Shown here piece by piece: positions 1 through 5,274 of a stretch of DNA of 5,274 bases (the first letter of the stretch is position 1; each line of letters opens with the position of its first letter). The notes beneath the pieces were generated by a model. That model saw nothing but the letters and a program-made list of their open reading frames with translations. It was not told the origin of the DNA and did no database searches. Source of the DNA: Acidobacteriota bacterium (lineage in GTDB: Bacteria; Acidobacteriota; Polarisedimenticolia; JAPUIV01); the NCBI GenBank assembly GCA_027296665.1, contig JAPUIV010000235.1, positions 1 to 5,274 of the forward strand, given 5' to 3'. The position numbers were made by a program, and so were the translations under genes.

Positions 1-268
1 GCCCGGGGTATCCGATCACGCGCATCTGATCGAGGCCGTGAAAAAAGTTGAGAAAGGTGTGGCGGGCGATCTGAAAGGTGTTGGCGGTGATCACGTCGGC
101 CCCCGCCGCGAGGTATTCCCGGTGAATGGCGCCGATCACCTGCGGGGTCGATTCGATGCCGTTACGGATCCATTGCTTGGTGCGGCGCACCACCTCGGAA
201 CCGACGGCCCCGTCCATGATCACGACTTTTCCCTGCTCCAGCTTCCCGGCCACCGCCTCGTATCCCAT
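1..268 (-). CDS. Homocysteine S-methyltransferase family protein, N-terminal part (gene runs off the left edge)
   Basis: Only the first 89 codons are present; the gene continues past position 1. The start ATG (268-266) is preceded by AGGAGG (281-276) at a 7-base spacing, a strong ribosome-binding site that fixes the start. The protein begins MGYEAVAGKLEQGKVVIMDG. Two family landmarks of the homocysteine-binding TIM barrel are visible: first strand and loop VIMDGAVGSE (residues 16-25), and EYLAAGADVITANTF (51-65), the second strand ending in the usual T-x-N/S-T/Y-F loop. Members transfer a methyl group to homocysteine from S-methylmethionine, betaine or methylcobalamin, and are cytosolic zinc enzymes. 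The zinc-binding cysteines lie in the C-terminal half, outside the window, so activity and methyl donor cannot be judged. It could be a MmuM-like enzyme, a stand-alone MetH-type domain or a family member of unknown substrate. It is divergent from the dehydrogenase gene, so it is not in the same operon. Confidence 0.85.
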   Translation of the reverse strand, partial: MGYEAVAGKLEQGKVVIMDGAVGSEVVRRTKQWIRNGIESTPQVIGAIHREYLAAGADVITANTFQIARHTFLNFFHGLDQMRVIGYPG

Positions 269-301
269 TTTTCAGCCTCCTCCGCCATGGTTTGAAGATC
301 C

Positions 302-332
302 ATAGTATTCCTGTCCAGGCCCGATTTTGCAA
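302..332 (-). promoter_or_regulatory. Weak alternative leftward promoter sharing the rightward -35 hexamer
   Basis: TTGCAA at 332-327 is self-complementary, so it reads the same on the minus strand. It is followed after 19 bases by TACTAT (307-302, four of six consensus bases), or after 17 bases by AATACT (four of six). Either would give a short leader for the methyltransferase-like gene. Both elements are imperfect and the match could be chance. Confidence 0.2.
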
Positions 333-355
333 CTCTCCCCGCACGGTGATAAAAT
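327..355 (+). promoter_or_regulatory. Candidate extended -10 sigma70-type promoter for the dehydrogenase-peptidase operon
   Basis: A -35-like TTGCAA (327-332, four of six consensus bases) is followed after 17 bases by TAAAAT (350-355, five of six). A TG dinucleotide at 347-348, one base upstream of the -10, gives an extended -10 element. Transcription would start near 362, leaving a leader of about 97 bases before the ATG at 459. It is the best promoter match in the intergenic region and points to the right genes. The organism's sigma factors are unknown, so this is a match to the general bacterial consensus only. Confidence 0.5.
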
Positions 356-388
356 CCCGGCCCGAAATGGAAAGTACCCATCGCGGCA

Positions 389-407
389 CGGCCTCCTCCA
401 GAGGCCG
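389..407 (+). repeat. Inverted repeat, 7-bp stem with 5-base loop, in the dehydrogenase leader
   Basis: CGGCCTC (389-395) pairs perfectly with GAGGCCG (401-407) around the loop CTCCA. It lies between the predicted rightward transcription start and the ribosome-binding site, so it would form a stable GC-rich hairpin in the mRNA leader. No run of T follows it, so it is not an intrinsic terminator. Its function is unknown. Confidence 0.55.
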
Positions 408-413
408 CATTCG

Positions 414-445
414 TTTATATCTGCCGCCGGCCGGCGGTTTGTCAA
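414..445 (-). promoter_or_regulatory. Candidate leftward promoter with long spacer containing a perfect palindrome
   Basis: On the minus strand a perfect TTGACA (445-440) is followed after 20 bases by TATAAA (419-414, five of six consensus bases). This would drive the homocysteine methyltransferase-like gene with a leader of roughly 140 bases. A 20-base spacer is longer than the ideal 17. The spacer holds the palindrome at 424-437. Promoters activated by MerR-type regulators have 19-20 base spacers with dyad operators in them, but no regulator gene is visible here, so that link is speculative. The TTGACA also overlaps the ribosome-binding site of the rightward gene. Confidence 0.3.
424..437. 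repeat. Perfect 14-bp GC palindrome just upstream of the dehydrogenase ribosome-binding site
   Basis: CCGCCGGCCGGCGG is its own reverse complement. As DNA it could be a dyad binding site. As RNA it could fold into a 5-bp stem with a GGCC loop ending 6 bases before the AAGGAG at 444-449. Only TTTGTC follows, too poor in T for a terminator. In GC-rich DNA such a palindrome can also arise by chance. Confidence 0.5.
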
Positions 446-449
446 GGAG
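444..449 (+). promoter_or_regulatory. Ribosome-binding site that sets the dehydrogenase start at 459
   Basis: AAGGAG lies 9 bases before ATG 459. The reading frame is open upstream to a TTG at 327, but that codon sits in the -35 element of the predicted promoter. The extra 44 residues it would add do not resemble the family N-terminus. This site therefore decides for the start at 459. Confidence 0.75.
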
Positions 450-458
450 CAACCGGAG

Positions 459-2009
459 ATGACCCAAGAATTCAAGAACGAACCGATGACCGACTTCCTC
501 GATTCGGGAAATCGCGAACAGCAGACCCGGGCAATCGAAAAGGTGCAGGCCGCCTTGGGCGCCACCTATCCCTTGATCCTTGGCGGCAAGGAGGTGACCA
601 CCGGGGCGACCTTCGAATCGTTCAACCCGTCCCGGAAGGATCAGGTGGTGGGCACCTTCCAGTTGGCCACCGGGAAAGAGGTCGAAACCGCGATCCGCGC
701 CGCGTGGGAGGCCTTTCCCTCCTGGAGTTCCCGTCCCGCCGGGGAGCGGGCCGACCTCCTGTTCCGCGGGGCGGCCCTGATGCGGGAGCGCCGCTTCGAG
801 CTCAACGCCTGGATGATCCTGGAGGAGGGGAAGAGCTGGGCGGAGGCCGACGGCGACACCACCGAGGCGATAGACTTCCTCGATTTTTACGCCCACGAGG
901 CGTTGCGATACGCCGCCGGGCAGCCGTTGACCCCGCTGGCCGGCGAGAAGAACCGGCTGGAATACATCCCGCTGGGGGCCGGCGCCGTGATCCCGCCGTG
1001 GAATTTTCCCCTGGCCATCCTGGCCGGCATGACCACCGCCGCCATCGCCGCAGGCAACACCGTGATCCTCAAACCGTCGAGCGACTCCCCGGGGATCGGC
1101 TATCAGTTCATGCAGGTGATGCGGGACGCCGGCATGCCGCCCGGGGTCGTGAACTACCTCACCGGCAGCGGCGGCCGCATGGGCGACGCCCTGGTGTCGC
1201 ACCCGAAGATCCGCTTCATCGCCTTTACCGGCTCCAATGAGGTCGGACTGCGGATCAACGAGCTGGCCGCCAAGACCCCGGCCGGCCAGATCTGGATCAA
1301 GCGGGTGATCTGCGAGATGGGGGGCAAGGATTTCATCATTGTCGACAGCGACGCCGACCTGGCCGCCGCCGCCGAGGGGATCGTCGCCTCGGCGTTCGGG
1401 TACCAGGGGCAAAAATGCTCGGCATGCTCGCGCGCCATCATTCTCCAGGACGTGCATGACGAGATGGTGCGGCGGATCCGCGAGCGCACCGCGAAAATTG
1501 TCCAGGGAAATGCGGCCGACCCCGCCACCTTCGTCGGCCCGGTGATCAACGAGCGGGCGATGAAGTCGATCCTCGGTTACATCGAGGCGGGGAAACAGGA
1601 AGGGCAACTGGTGTGCGGCGGCGAACCCGGCGACGCGGCCGGCTTCTTCATCCAGCCCACCGTCTTCGCCGGCCTGTCGCCCGGCGCGAAGATCGTCCGC
1701 GAGGAGATCTTCGGCCCGGTGCTGGCCATCGTGAAGGCGAAAGATTTCGACGAGGCCGTCCGCCTGTCCAACGACACCGAGTACGGACTCACCGGCGCCG
1801 TCTATTCCAACAACCGGCAGCACATCGACCAGGCCGCGAAGGACTGTTTCACCGGGAACCTGTACTTCAACCGGAAATGCACCGGCGCCCTGGTCGGAGT
1901 CCACCCCTTCGGAGGCTTCAACATGAGCGGCACCGATTCCAAGGCCGGCGGCCGCGACTACCTGCTCCTGTTTCTCCAGGCGAAGTTGATCTCGGAAAAG
2001 GTGGGTTGA
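459..2009 (+). CDS. rocA: L-glutamate gamma-semialdehyde (1-pyrroline-5-carboxylate) dehydrogenase, RocA type
   Basis: This is a complete 516-residue NAD-dependent aldehyde dehydrogenase, oxidising L-glutamate 5-semialdehyde (in equilibrium with P5C) to glutamate. It is the final step of proline and of arginine/ornithine breakdown, in the cytosol. Length and sequence match the stand-alone RocA/PutA2 group (Bacillus RocA is about 515 residues) throughout, including the group-typical start NEPMTDF and the segment EADGDTTEAIDF. Landmarks: PWNFPLAI with oxyanion Asn182; Lys205 in ILKPSS; NAD-loop FTGSNEVG (256-263); general base Glu286 in CEMGGKD; nucleophile Cys320 in GQKCSACSR; EEIFGPV with Glu416; and the C-terminal PFGGFNMSGTDSKAGG (483-498), diagnostic of P5C dehydrogenases. 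All expected catalytic residues are present. It is not fused to proline dehydrogenase, so that partner must be encoded elsewhere. The peptidase gene starts 4 bases after the stop. A predicted promoter lies at 327-355. Confidence 0.96.
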   Translation: MTQEFKNEPMTDFLDSGNREQQTRAIEKVQAALGATYPLILGGKEVTTGATFESFNPSRKDQVVGTFQLATGKEVETAIRAAWEAFPSWSSRPAGERADLLFRGAALMRERRFELNAWMILEEGKSWAEADGDTTEAIDFLDFYAHEALRYAAGQPLTPLAGEKNRLEYIPLGAGAVIPPWNFPLAILAGMTTAAIAAGNTVILKPSSDSPGIGYQFMQVMRDAGMPPGVVNYLTGSGGRMGDALVSHPKIRFIAFTGSNEVGLRINELAAKTPAGQIWIKRVICEMGGKDFIIVDSDADLAAAAEGIVASAFGYQGQKCSACSRAIILQDVHDEMVRRIRERTAKIVQGNAADPATFVGPVINERAMKSILGYIEAGKQEGQLVCGGEPGDAAGFFIQPTVFAGLSPGAKIVREEIFGPVLAIVKAKDFDEAVRLSNDTEYGLTGAVYSNNRQHIDQAAKDCFTGNLYFNRKCTGALVGVHPFGGFNMSGTDSKAGGRDYLLLFLQAKLISEKVG

Positions 2010-2013
2010 CCTG

Positions 2014-5000
2014 GTGAAATCGATCTTCACGACCCTGGCCGTTTTGCTGTTTCTCGCCCCGGCGCCACTGTCGCTGGCCGCGCCGCCGGAATCGTCCGGC
2101 ACGCGGCTTCTGCGGTATCCCGACATCCACCGCGGCAAGGTCGCCTTTGTCTACGCCGGGGATATCTGGATCGTGAACGCTCCCGGCGGCGTCACCCGCC
2201 GGCTCACCTCGCACCTCGGACAGGAACTGTTCCCCAAATTCTCACCCGACGGTCAATGGATCGCCTTCTCGGGAGAATACGGCGGCAACCGCCAGGTCTT
2301 CCTGATCCGCACCGACGGCGGCACCCCGCGCCAGCTCACCTACTACAACGATGTCGGCAGCATGCCGCCGCGCGGCGGGTTCGACAACCGGATCATCGGC
2401 TGGACCCCCGACGGCAAGAAGGTGATCTTCAAGTCCAACCGGGTGCCGTGGGGCGTGCGGCCGGGGCGGTACTTCACCATTCCCGTCGGCGGCGGGCTGG
2501 AAACTCCCATGCCGATGCCGAAGGCGGGCGGCGGCGACATCTCCCCCGACGGCCGCAGGGTCGCCTACACCCCCAAGGAACGCGAGTTCCGCACCTGGAA
2601 ACGGCACAAGGGCGGCGGCGCCCAGGACATCTGGATCTACGACCTGGAGCGCGACCGCGCCGAACGAATTACCGACTTCGCCGGCACCGACAACCAGCCG
2701 GTATGGTTCGGCGACACCATCTTCTTCACCTCCGACCGGGACGGCAACCTGAACCTGTACGCCTACGACACCGTTTCCCGCGGCACCCGCAAGGTGACCG
2801 ATCACGATAACTACGATGTCCTGTTCCCCAGCGCCGGCCCCGACGCGGTGGTCTATGAGGCTGGCGGCTATATTTACCGGTTCGATCCCGCCACCGGGAA
2901 ACGCGTTCAAATGTCGATCCAGGTATATGGAGACTTTCCGGAGACGATGCCCCGCATCAAGAAGGTGGCCGGTTTCATCGGCGCGGCCGATCTCTCCCCC
3001 AGCGGCGCCCGCGCCCTGTTCGCCGCCCGCGGCGATCTCTTCACCGCGCCGGCCGAGAAGGGAGAGGTCCGCAACCTGACGCGCTCTTCCGGCATCCGGG
3101 AGATGAGTCCCGCCTGGTCGCCGGACGGCAAGTGGATCGCCTATCTCAGTGATCGCACCGGCGAGTACGAAATTTATGTGCGCCCGCAGGACGGTTCGGG
3201 CAGCGAACGCCGCGTCACCACCGGCGGCGACATCTGGCGCTTCCCGCCGGTCTGGTCGCCCGACAGCGGCAAGCTCGCCTTCGCCGATCGGAAACAGCGG
3301 TTGCGTTACGTAGATGTGAAAAGCGGCCGGGTGACCGAGGTCGACCGCGGCCGCTATGCCGATATCACCACCTACAACTGGTCGCCCGACAGCGCCTGGC
3401 TGGCCTACACCAAGCCGGCCGCCACCCAGATGTCGGTGATCTGGGTCTACTCCCTAGATGACGGCAAACCGATCCCCCTCACCAGCGACCTGGTCAACAA
3501 CTTCGCGCCGCGCTTCGACCCCGGCGGGAAATACCTCTATTTCCTTTCCGACCGGGACTACAACCTGACCTTCAGCGGCTTCGAGTTCAGTTACGTCTAC
3601 ACCAACCCGACCCGCCTCTACATCGGGACCCTCAACGACGCGATCCCGCTGCCGTTCGCCCCCGAAAGCGATGAAGAGGAAACCGGAGATGAGGGGGAGG
3701 GGGAAGACAAGAAGGATGACGGGAAGAAGGACAAGGGTGACAAGAAAGATGAGGAGGAGGCCGGCGAAGTTCCGGTCGTCCGGATCGAGCCGGAACGATT
3801 CGCCAACCGCGTCACCGCAATTCCCGGTCCTTCGGGCCACTACCGCTCGCTGCAGGCCACCGCCAAGGCGATCTATTACCTGTCGGGAGAGGGCCCCGAG
3901 ACCGCCCTGAAGCGTTTCGTGATCGAGGATGAAAAAGAGGAAACGATCCTGGAGGGGATCTCCGGCTACGCCCTGTCGAACGACGGCGAGAAGATCCTTT
4001 ATCAAAAAAACGGCCATGGAAACGGCGCCTACGGCATCGTTGACGCCGCCCCCGATCAGAAGAACTCGGACGGGCAGTTGAAGCTGGACGGGATGGAGAT
4101 GAAGATCGATCCGCGCGAGGAATGGCGGCAGATCTTCGTCGATTCCTGGCGGCTTCTGCGCGATTGGTTTTATGATCCCGCAATGCACGGCCTTGACTGG
4201 CCGGCCATGCGCCGGCGATACGAACCCCTGGTGGCGCACCTGGCGAACCGGATCGATCTCGACTTCATCCTGGGCGAGCTGGGCGGCGAGCTGAGCGCCG
4301 GGCACGTCTATGTCCAGCCGGGCGACCAGCCGCGGGCGGAGCGCCAGGAAGGTGGGCTGCTGGGCGCCGAGCTCGAAGCCCACTCCTCCGGTCTCTACCG
4401 CTTCGCCCGGATCTTCCCGGGCGAGAACTGGCATCCCGATTTCCGCTCTCCCCTCACCGAGCCGGGTGTGAATGTGAAGGAGGGCGACTATCTTCTGGCG
4501 ATCGATGGCCGGGAGATCACCACGAAGGACAACCCGTACCGCTTCCTGGAGAACCGGGCGAACCGGGTCGTGACCCTGCTGGTCAACGATAAACCGGCAA
4601 AGAAGGGCGCCCGGGAGGAGAAGGTGCGCCCCATCGCGCGCGAGACCAACCTGCGCTATCTCGACTGGATCCTGGAGAGGCGCCGCATGGTGGACGAGGC
4701 GAGCGGCGGCCGGATCGGTTACATCCACCTTCCCGACACCGCCTTCGACGGCAACCGGGAGCTGTTCAAGTATTTTTACCCGCAGGCCGGAAAGGATGCC
4801 CTGATCGTCGACGTCCGCTACAACGGCGGCGGGTTCATACCCGACCGCATGATCGAGCTTCTCGACCGGCCGATCCTCAACTACTGGGTGATGCGCGGCA
4901 TCGAGCCGGGGAGCACTCCCGGCTTCGCCCACCAGGGACCTAAGGTCTGCCTCATCAACGGCAACTCCGGCTCGGGCGGCGACGCCTTCCCTTATTACTT

Positions 5001-5274
5001 CCGCAAGCGCGGCCTCGGCAAGATCATCGGCACCCGCACCTGGGGCGGCCTCATCGGCATCACCGGCCAGCCCAACCTGGTCGACGGCGGCACCGTCACC
5101 GCGCCGCAGTTCCGGTTCCTCGGCACCGACGGGAACTGGATGGTGGAAAACGAGGGGGTCTCACCCGACATCGAGGTCATCGACCGGCCCGACCTCGTGG
5201 CCCGGGGGCAGGATCCCGCCCTGGAGAAGGGGATCGAAGTCTTGCTCGAGGAATTGAAACGAAATCCGCCCCGC
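2014..5274 (+). CDS. Exported Tricorn-type S41 peptidase with beta-propellers and PDZ domain (3' end outside window)
   Basis: The 1087 codons run to the window edge without a stop. Thermoplasma Tricorn has about 1071 residues, so probably only a short tail is missing. GTG 2014 is the only standard start after the in-frame stop at 1987; AGGTGG (1999-2004) can serve as ribosome-binding site. A signal peptide is clear: MKSIF, a hydrophobic stretch to about residue 19, then S20-L21-A22 as likely cleavage site, so the protein acts outside the cytoplasm. Two WD40-like propellers follow (about 30-690), with SPDG-type blade motifs at 77, 130, 177, 369, 415, 457 and 501. Then come a helical C1 domain (700-770), a PDZ domain (about 780-870, with GDYLLAIDG) and the S41 core with DVRYNGGG (933-940). 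Predicted catalytic residues are His764 (SAGHVYV), Ser987 (GSGGD) and Glu1045 (VENEGVSPDI). The Ser-Glu spacing of 58 equals Tricorn Ser965-Glu1023. Tricorn cuts oligopeptides; this substrate is unknown. A charged insert lies at residues 553-585. Confidence 0.93.
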   Translation, partial: MKSIFTTLAVLLFLAPAPLSLAAPPESSGTRLLRYPDIHRGKVAFVYAGDIWIVNAPGGVTRRLTSHLGQELFPKFSPDGQWIAFSGEYGGNRQVFLIRTDGGTPRQLTYYNDVGSMPPRGGFDNRIIGWTPDGKKVIFKSNRVPWGVRPGRYFTIPVGGGLETPMPMPKAGGGDISPDGRRVAYTPKEREFRTWKRHKGGGAQDIWIYDLERDRAERITDFAGTDNQPVWFGDTIFFTSDRDGNLNLYAYDTVSRGTRKVTDHDNYDVLFPSAGPDAVVYEAGGYIYRFDPATGKRVQMSIQVYGDFPETMPRIKKVAGFIGAADLSPSGARALFAARGDLFTAPAEKGEVRNLTRSSGIREMSPAWSPDGKWIAYLSDRTGEYEIYVRPQDGSGSERRVTTGGDIWRFPPVWSPDSGKLAFADRKQRLRYVDVKSGRVTEVDRGRYADITTYNWSPDSAWLAYTKPAATQMSVIWVYSLDDGKPIPLTSDLVNNFAPRFDPGGKYLYFLSDRDYNLTFSGFEFSYVYTNPTRLYIGTLNDAIPLPFAPESDEEETGDEGEGEDKKDDGKKDKGDKKDEEEAGEVPVVRIEPERFANRVTAIPGPSGHYRSLQATAKAIYYLSGEGPETALKRFVIEDEKEETILEGISGYALSNDGEKILYQKNGHGNGAYGIVDAAPDQKNSDGQLKLDGMEMKIDPREEWRQIFVDSWRLLRDWFYDPAMHGLDWPAMRRRYEPLVAHLANRIDLDFILGELGGELSAGHVYVQPGDQPRAERQEGGLLGAELEAHSSGLYRFARIFPGENWHPDFRSPLTEPGVNVKEGDYLLAIDGREITTKDNPYRFLENRANRVVTLLVNDKPAKKGAREEKVRPIARETNLRYLDWILERRRMVDEASGGRIGYIHLPDTAFDGNRELFKYFYPQAGKDALIVDVRYNGGGFIPDRMIELLDRPILNYWVMRGIEPGSTPGFAHQGPKVCLINGNSGSGGDAFPYYFRKRGLGKIIGTRTWGGLIGITGQPNLVDGGTVTAPQFRFLGTDGNWMVENEGVSPDIEVIDRPDLVARGQDPALEKGIEVLLEELKRNPPR
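3670..3768 (+). other. Low-complexity Asp/Glu/Lys-rich insert within the Tricorn-like protein
   Basis: Codons 553-585 of the peptidase encode 18 acidic residues and 7 lysines out of 33, with no hydrophobic residue except one alanine. The acidic part comes first (DEEETGDEGEGED), then Lys/Asp clusters, then DEEEAGE. The insert interrupts the second propeller just after the sequence PLPFAPES. Bacterial Tricorn homologues, as I recall, often carry a variable charged loop here. It is probably a disordered surface loop. The underlying DNA is purine-rich on the plus strand (GAA, GAG, GAT, AAG, GGG codons), unlike the flanking sequence. Confidence 0.85.

Noticed and set aside
424..443. Intrinsic terminator (GC palindrome followed by TTT).
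   Set aside because: The T tract is only three bases, the palindrome lacks a separate loop, and it lies directly upstream of an active-looking ribosome-binding site and gene.
327..458. N-terminal extension of the dehydrogenase from TTG at 327.
   Set aside because: The 44 added residues do not resemble the family, lack a ribosome-binding site and overlap the predicted promoter. The start at 459 has AAGGAG at good spacing and yields the usual family length.
162..2138. A 658-codon open frame on the minus strand lying antisense to almost the whole dehydrogenase gene.
   Set aside because: Its translation is rich in Gly, Arg, Ala, Asp and His with no recognisable domain, as expected of an antisense shadow in GC-rich DNA. 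The plus-strand frame is a fully conserved aldehyde dehydrogenase. Its tail overlaps the methyltransferase-like gene in another frame.
2256..2810. A 184-codon plus-strand open frame inside the peptidase gene.
   Set aside because: It is an Arg/Pro/His-rich out-of-frame shadow of the first propeller, with no independent coding evidence.
2221..3540. DNA repeats suggested by recurring SPDG/SPDS-coding segments.
   Set aside because: These are diverged beta-propeller blade motifs at protein level; the DNA copies are not similar enough to be nucleotide repeats.
3454..4932. A 492-codon open frame on the minus strand antisense to the peptidase gene.
   Set aside because: It has low-complexity, shadow-like composition with no motif or convincing start site, and the opposite strand encodes a clear Tricorn homologue with conserved catalytic residues.

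Overview
The window reads as GC-rich bacterial chromosome with dense coding and no mobile-element, CRISPR, tRNA or rRNA signal. It holds three protein genes: one cut by the left edge on the minus strand, one complete on the plus strand, and one plus-strand gene that reaches the right edge still open. Signal-peptide-bearing Tricorn homologues are common in phyla such as Acidobacteria, Planctomycetes, Bacteroidetes and several uncultured lineages. The sequence alone does not fix the phylum.

Layout. Positions 1-268 (minus) encode the N-terminus of a homocysteine S-methyltransferase family protein. Positions 269-458 are a divergent intergenic region. It carries a good extended -10 sigma70-like promoter pointing right, a weaker candidate pointing left, and two inverted repeats that would lie in the leader of the rightward transcript. 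Positions 459-2009 (plus) encode a complete 516-residue RocA-type L-glutamate gamma-semialdehyde (P5C) dehydrogenase. Four bases after its stop, a GTG at 2014 opens a large exported Tricorn-type peptidase. It has two beta-propellers, a helical domain, a PDZ domain and an S41 catalytic core, and runs for 1087 codons to the window end without a stop.

How the genes may work together (inference). The P5C dehydrogenase makes glutamate and NADH from the proline, arginine and ornithine degradation intermediate. The Tricorn-like protein should cut oligopeptides outside the cytoplasm. Their tight spacing suggests one transcript, linking peptide scavenging to amino-acid catabolism. The divergent methyltransferase is also amino-acid metabolism, but no direct link is visible.

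I see no clearly undescribed system. The points most worth a second look are the dehydrogenase-peptidase gene pair, the structured leader and divergent promoter region, the charged insert in the second propeller, the non-serine residue before the catalytic histidine, and an in-frame A AAA AAC heptamer between the propeller and catalytic halves of the peptidase.
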